Positions 58,635-64,000 of a stretch of 64,000 nt of DNA are shown here, in pieces. Origin of the DNA: Hoplostethus atlanticus. Taxonomy: Eukaryota > Chordata > Actinopteri > Trachichthyiformes > Trachichthyidae. A program made the position numbers and the translations under genes. The stretch lies in assembly GCA_034670405.1 (NCBI GenBank), contig JAXDDX010000010.1, positions 5,801,001-5,865,000 of the forward strand, in the 5' to 3' direction. The notes under the pieces are model-generated. The model worked only from the letters and a program-made list of their open reading frames with translations, made no database searches and had not been told where the DNA came from. Every line of letters begins with the position of its first letter. Position 1 is the first letter of the stretch.

Positions 58635-58730
58635 CAGAAAATCAAAATGACATAAATGCAGATAAAAATAAAACAGAGATAATAAGAACGATAAGAAGAG
58701 AACAAACTCAAGACATGGAAACAGTTTGAG

Positions 58731-58731
<1 letters not shown>

Positions 58732-58763
<32 letters not shown>
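58732..58763. repeat. (TG)n microsatellite
   Basis: About 16 TG units. Confidence 0.93.
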
Positions 58764-58764
<1 letters not shown>

Positions 58765-59179
58765 TGAGATTTAATTGTCACCGGAGCTGCTTGGCTGTAC
58801 AATACAATATCCAGTTTATTTCATGCTTTCGTTAAGTGGGTGACAATGCATTTCACAGAGCAAGGAGGTTGAAAACCAAAAACCAAATTTTATATTTACA
58901 ACATCCACCATAAAACCAGTGATTACACCAATGAGGTAGACGGGGTGAGGGGAAGGCCAAGTCTGGAAAAATCATATCTCTTTTTCAAAATGATTTGTTC
59001 ATTCTTTTTCTGACTACTACCTAGTCAGAAAAAGGAAATGAGAAAATAAAATTCATTTGGCATATCATTGCTATCAATTCTTGATTAAATACTTACTTAC
59101 CACTCGGTAATCCAGTTCTAGACCTCTAGAGGGCAAATGCAGAATTGCAGGACAACCATTATTGTATCCATCAAAACCC

Positions 59180-59420
59180 CAAAAATATATTAAAATCTCT
59201 TACATACTCAATAAAACCAATCTATATGCCAGTAAAATGATTTATATTGTAGAAAATCAAGGTATATGTCAGCAAACCAATATGTCAGCCAAACAAGCCA
59301 ATATACAGTATATCGAATAAAACCAATCTATATGTAAGCAAACCAATATGTCACAATCAATAGATCTTCTGGTAAGCCAGCAAATCAATATTAGTAAACC
59401 AGTATATGTACCAAAAGCCA
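59180..59420 (+). repeat. irregular AAACCAATAT-type repeat region
   Basis: The block AATAAAACCAATCTATATG occurs twice (near 59210 and 59316). AGCAAACCAATATGTCA also occurs twice, with several partial copies between. Probably a decayed tandem repeat. Confidence 0.65.
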
Positions 59421-59854
59421 AAGCTGTGTTTTACTTGCGTAACCATTAGCTAACCTTTTCACATGACAGACAGGTGAAATGGGGTTTCCAATTGGTGCTG
59501 TTCATTTCTTGAAATTCCTTGAGACTGTTTTATTATAGCAGTGAGAGTCTGATTCTGTGACCTGGCCAGGGAGTGGATGGGGGTAAAACTCTGGGGAATA
59601 AAGTCTACCAGGAACTTCTCTCTACAGCGCTGCCTTATTTTTACCTTTTCTCTCAATGGAAAGCAGGCGCTATTTCATGTTGCCGGCAGCACTGAGGGCT
59701 TAGCAGGTTTTGATGCTCTGCAACTCTCGGTTGAGGTGAAGAAGCTGATTCATCTGCTCGACGTCAGGGTCCACAGTTCCTTTACTTCACTTATGCAGGG
59801 ATGTATGACATACTATTTTTCAGCAACACCTGCTTACAATACAGTGTAATAGTG

Positions 59855-60075
59855 TTCATACAATTCCACACACTGGGATCTGCCCAGTACAGCCACAGTC
59901 TTCTGCTGGCCACTGAGCAGCTCCCTCTGAGCTATTTGAGAATACCTGTTTTGTTCAAGGGCACCTCAGTGGTATTTGTTGATGGAGGGAAGAGTATTTT
60001 TCATTAATTTCACTTGCCCAATTTTTTCCTGGAACAATTTGGGGTTAGCTGCCTTGTTCAAGGCCACAATAGTTT
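59855..60075 (+). repeat. SINE-like fragment
   Basis: It has ACACTGGGATCTGCCCAGTA, GCTGGCCACTGAGCAGCTCC and TTGTTCAAGGGCACCTCAG, related to the tail at 21080-21245 and in part to 36270-36330. Confidence 0.6.
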
Positions 60076-61578
60076 TATAAATTACTGTAATGGCGCAGTA
60101 AAAGGAAGCATACTGAAGGTTGGGCACATTACAGCCATTACCGCTGCTTATAGTTTGACACCTTTTCTCACTTTTTATCTAAAGTTCAATGTTATGGGGA
60201 GAATGTACTGCAGCCTATAGTGTGTAGGGTAAATATGTCATACTGTTACAGCCCTGGTCCAGCCTATTGCCTTATAACACTCACCTCAGCCTGTTTCCAA
60301 CTAAGAGTTGTCATTACCAGCCCTGCCATGGCTCTTCTTACCATTTTCCATCTTCTAGTCTGTGGTTTGCGCCGCCAGACTCTGGGCAGGTAAACCAATT
60401 TGACTCAAGTAGAGCGGCCGCTGTCTCCACCGTCATTGTGAGCAGTTAAGGGTATAAAAGGAACGTGATTTCGAGACAAGTGATGTCAATATGGCCTATT
60501 TCAGGTCTCCGCTGTACCACACAAAGGCCTGATTTGTCCAGTGTGTGTGTTTTATTGCTCCGCCTTCTCCTGGTCTGGAGAATCAGCTGAAAGGCCTGAA
60601 GAAGTCATTACCTTTGGATGGAGCCATATTGGATTTTCGCTCCACTAAATCACTGTGGCACTTTTGGTTGTTGGAGTTTGATCACCGACTGTTCCTAGGC
60701 ATCCAATGAAAGTCCTGTGTTTTCTTTTTTCTTTTATGTGGTTGGAGTGTGTGTGTGTGTGTGTCCGAGCGCGAGTGCATGTATGTGTGTGTGCAGTATA
60801 TTCATTTGATTTGTTGGCCTCTCAAGGCCCACTGCCAGGTATGTCCACTAGCTGGCTTGCATTTACAGCTCTGACTGATGCACTGCCGCTCTGTTTGTGT
60901 GGTTGTAATTATAGTTTTATGAAAGATACTTTGTCTTTGTGTGCGTGTGTGCGCCTGTGAAAATGCACACATAGATAACCTGTTGCTGTGGTCAATAGGT
61001 TGTCCACTTACCTTCCAGCTAAAACATCTTCGAGCGTGCACAGCAGGATCATCGCTCACATTGTGATCCACTCCAGTGGGTTTTGAAGTCTCTTTAACAG
61101 AGAGATTTTTGTCAGCGGGGAATCAATAATGGTTCTTTTGTTGTTGAACACAGAGACAAAATAAGTCAGCATATCAGTATCATGTCAGAGTGTTTATTTA
61201 ATGTGTTCATGAGATCTTCTGGTAGAAAATTACACCACCCCTGCTGCATTAATGCAATAAATCCACACCAAAATGTACTATAAAACGTCTTCAAAATGAT
61301 GATTTCAGCCACATGTTTCAATATACATGATGCTAAAAATCCCATTAGGGTGCATCATTTAGGTTTGTAGTAGGGGGATAAAGTCACAGACAGACAGAAA
61401 CGAGATCAGTTCCTGTTTTACTCTTATTCTGAATTCCTACTTGCTGTTGCTAGTATCTGTCAGATTTGTGTTGCGGTCCATCTTTTACTACAGCAGCCAA
61501 AAGGAACCCATGGAAACTGGAACAGCCAATTTCTAACTAGAAACAAGTATCATGTGTTGAGATATACGTGTATATACA

Positions 61579-61580
<2 letters not shown>

Positions 61581-61642
<62 letters not shown>
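61581..61642. repeat. (TG)n-(TA)n compound microsatellite
   Basis: About 18 TG units followed by a TA-rich run. Confidence 0.93.
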
Positions 61643-62439
61643 GGGGATGGGGATGTCCTTCCAGAGAGGCTGCACACAATGATAGTAGAACAGATCTATA
61701 GGTAGGTACTCTAGATTATTTCGGACATAAGACCTAATTTACTACTTTAAGATACCCTAATATTGGATTTAAAATGTTCCTCTATTTATATAATATATCT
61801 CATGTCTGTATTTATTTGTAGGCGAGGCTATGCCCATCGAGTGCGTCCAATTCACTAACAAGTTATTGTAGCACATATAAGATCTTTTGAAAGGTGGCGT
61901 GAAGCCTTTGAGAACGGCTGCTATCATTGCTGCAGGGTGTGGACATCGTCGCCAGCAAGGTAGAGAGTTTTCCATCCCAGATTCTCAGATCTGATCAGAG
62001 AACGCTACAATCATAAAGGGCACTTTAGGACCCAAGGGTGCCAGCCTTGGTCGATTAAATCTGAAGCATGCAATTTGCGCTTGCAATTGGTGATGAGGGG
62101 GGCCATTTGCTTTTGCAGTGCTCCTTTCAAGGGCGTGTTTGTGCCACAGTTTGATTTGCATGAATTTCAACTTGAAAACTCAACTCCGCTCTCAGCTCAA
62201 GCAACTGGGGTGCAAAGAAGAGAGCAGATCGCCCTCGCTACGCAGTCTTAGAGAATCTGGACCTGAGTCTGTAACCTGTCGAGACCCCAAAGACTCAGCC
62301 TGTTCTTTAAATCCAGTTGGGAGGACAAAATGGGCTAATCACATTGACCAGCAGGCTACCTGTGTGTCAAGTTGACCAGACACTGTTCACGTCTACATCT
62401 TGCCATGTAGTAAACACTCCTGTTCAGAGTGGGCAGGTA

Positions 62440-62520
62440 GGGGGTTTAGTAGGTAGCTAGGTACTTTATTAATCCCTGAGGGTACATTTCTTAATTTCTT
62501 CAGTGTCGTGCTCAGGGAAA
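62440..62520 (+). repeat. LINE 3'-tail-like fragment
   Basis: AGGTACTTTATTAATCCCTG resembles a common fish non-LTR 3' motif, also seen inverted at 28318-28465. Confidence 0.4.
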
Positions 62521-62755
62521 CTTTAAAATGTAGAATGTCCAGTCCACACTTCTTAGTATTCTGTCTTTATTGAAATAGCTTGCAGGTTTTTAGACAGACA
62601 TGTGGGTAGATCACTGACCCACACAGACAGACACACATACTGCGGTGGCCTGCTAGCCTCCATAACCCAGGCTTCTGTCAGGGCAGCTTAACCTCCTCTC
62701 CGCTACATTACCTGAACGAGGCCTGGAGATGATCAGCACACTCTTCTCTCACTCA

Positions 62756-62756
<1 letters not shown>

Positions 62757-62799
<43 letters not shown>
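62757..62799. repeat. (CA)n microsatellite
   Basis: About 20 CA units. Confidence 0.93.
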
Positions 62800-62802
<3 letters not shown>

Positions 62803-63269
62803 GCATTTAATGCATCACTACGTCGCCTGGTCTCCAGTGGCCAGATTGAGCTCTGCTGCCGAGCAGTGAGACAGGCCTGCCAGCAGACAGACATCCTAGC
62901 CATGTTTCCATCCAAATGTGGACCATGTTAAGCTAACTTTTGAGATGCTGCAAAAATATTCAATGTGAATTAGATGCAGAGCAGGGAGGCTGCTCGTCTG
63001 AGGAGAGTGTTGAATCCAGAAAAGGGATCACTAGTTGGCGAGTGAGTTTGCATAGCAGCCTCTCAATCCGTTGCATGAATCTACACCAACATTTAGTGCC
63101 ACAGACAACTCTGTGCTTCTCAGTCAGTTGTCTGGATTATATTTTTTCAGTTCCATCTTAAAATCCGAGGGCTCATCAGCCTATCAGAACTCTGCACTGT
63201 TGCCATGGCGCCGACACTCAAAGCTGAGCACTACAGACACAGGCAGCTCTGCAGCTCACTGACAGAAGT

Positions 63270-63780
63270 AATAATATGTAGGTTTTACTTGACATTATGG
63301 TTCACTATTAATGCTTCATTAACTACTGGTTAAGTATTAACTAACATGTTTGTTAGTTATTAGTTCTGTAGGAGGGAGGAGGGTTCTCTGATTTACTGAC
63401 GGGGACACAGAGTGTAGGAAGTATATACAGATTATAAAGATTAAATACTATAAAGTCTGATGAAAAAGACTGGACATCTGCTCATGATGGAGGATGAGTT
63501 GTTCAGGTATCAGTGATAATGGAACAAATCTATCGGTAGGCATCGATTGGCTCCCCTCACTAAACTATTACTTGAAATTGAAATCCGTCCAATCAGGACA
63601 GTTTGCAGCATTATTCTCATCCTGAGTAGACTTGAAAATAAAAATCATAAAAAATGAATCATATGGGATATTAGTTACTAGTTTGTTCATTAAGTACTTG
63701 CCAAATGCTTCATTCACTATTCATTATCATTTGTTATCATTTGATGCACCAAGAGCAACACAATAAGCACCAATATGTTC
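63270..63780. repeat. AT-rich interspersed repeat with inner similarity
   Basis: ATGCTTCATTAACTACTGGT (near 63311) and ATGCTTCATTCACTATTCAT (near 63706) lie in similar contexts with TTAGTTACTAG-type motifs. This resembles known fish non-autonomous DNA repeats. The middle 63370-63640 is unrelated. Confidence 0.45.
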
Positions 63781-63956
63781 CCTTCTTAGTTAGTATTTCA
63801 CTTATTGACTTGTGTCTACATATTACAATACTCAATAGCATTATACTTATTTGTAGCTGCTGCAGAGTTAATGTATGACCAAATGATTCATTAAACTAGC
63901 TACCAAGTTATTATTAAGCATATTAGTCAACCATGATTGGTGCATGATACCACTAA

Positions 63957-64000
63957 CCATCATACCAAACATTTCAATTTAGACTCATCTGTCCAAAGAA
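63957..64000 (-). pseudogene. possible Tc1-like transposase fragment at window edge
   Basis: On the - strand the last 44 bases read LWTDESKLKCLV, which matches the WTDESKF motif around a catalytic Asp in Tc1 transposases. Further into the window the similarity fades. The element, if real, extends beyond 64000 and is cut by the window. Confidence 0.5.

Larger units (their letters stand above)
57273..64000 (+). other. ntrk3: intron downstream of the transmembrane exon (open at window end)
   Basis: It starts GTAAGT. I looked for the next cytoplasmic exon and for a truncated-receptor terminal exon and found neither. It holds microsatellites, a SINE-like fragment (59855), AT-rich irregular repeats (59180-59420), repeats near 62440 and 63270, and a Tc1-like piece at the edge. 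The stretches 57770-58560, 60080-61570 and 61645-62440 hold nothing recognised. Confidence 0.88.

Noticed and set aside
57273-64000. Search for the kinase or truncated-receptor exon
   Set aside because: No matching cytoplasmic TrkC residues with splice sites were seen; these exons must be downstream.

Overview
This is a vertebrate, almost certainly teleost fish, genomic window. It lies entirely inside one gene on the + strand: a TrkC-type neurotrophin receptor tyrosine kinase (ntrk3). The evidence is nine coding exons whose splice phases join correctly and whose translation matches the TrkC ectodomain and transmembrane segment. Teleosts carry two co-orthologues (ntrk3a and ntrk3b); I cannot tell which this is. 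The dense load of fish-type DNA transposons, tRNA-like SINEs, L2-like LINE pieces and CA/TG microsatellites supports a fish.

Layout. Bases 1-20 are the 3' end of a leucine-rich-repeat (LRR) exon. A 31.8-kb intron follows, then the next LRR exon (31840-31908), the LRR C-terminal cap exon (42509-42663), two exons for the first Ig-like domain (43296-43438 and 45302-45443), one exon for the second, neurotrophin-binding Ig-like domain (52439-52744), a 15-nt microexon (53468-53482), a juxtamembrane linker exon (55978-56033) and the transmembrane exon (57170-57272). The rest, to 64000, is intron. The signal peptide, first LRR exons and kinase domain are outside the window. Receptors of this family bind NT-3 through the second Ig domain, and the LRR plus first Ig region also binds the synaptic phosphatase PTP-sigma.

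The gene shows two abnormal points. The second Ig exon is open and conserved only if three single extra bases are ignored, so as written it has a stop and three frameshifts. The first Ig exon is squeezed between a (TG)n tract ending 5 nt before it and a (CA)n tract starting 5 nt after it. These tracts are complementary, and this exon has the only weak donor of the nine.

The introns hold the other structure. It includes a 30-bp minisatellite of about 40 units with a duplicated 17-unit higher-order block (28864-30050), beside a 21-bp minisatellite. A TTAA-flanked MITE is nested in a hAT element with a perfect 8-bp target duplication (16551-17544). A Tc1 copy holds a hAT MITE with a perfect 8-bp duplication and other inserted elements (49178-51588). 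A decayed hAT transposase sits inside the intron that splits the first Ig domain. Several unnamed repeat families are present two to five times each. A few repeat-free stretches look like conserved non-coding elements but cannot be proven without alignment. I found no second protein-coding host gene, no RNA gene, no promoter and no previously undescribed multi-gene system.
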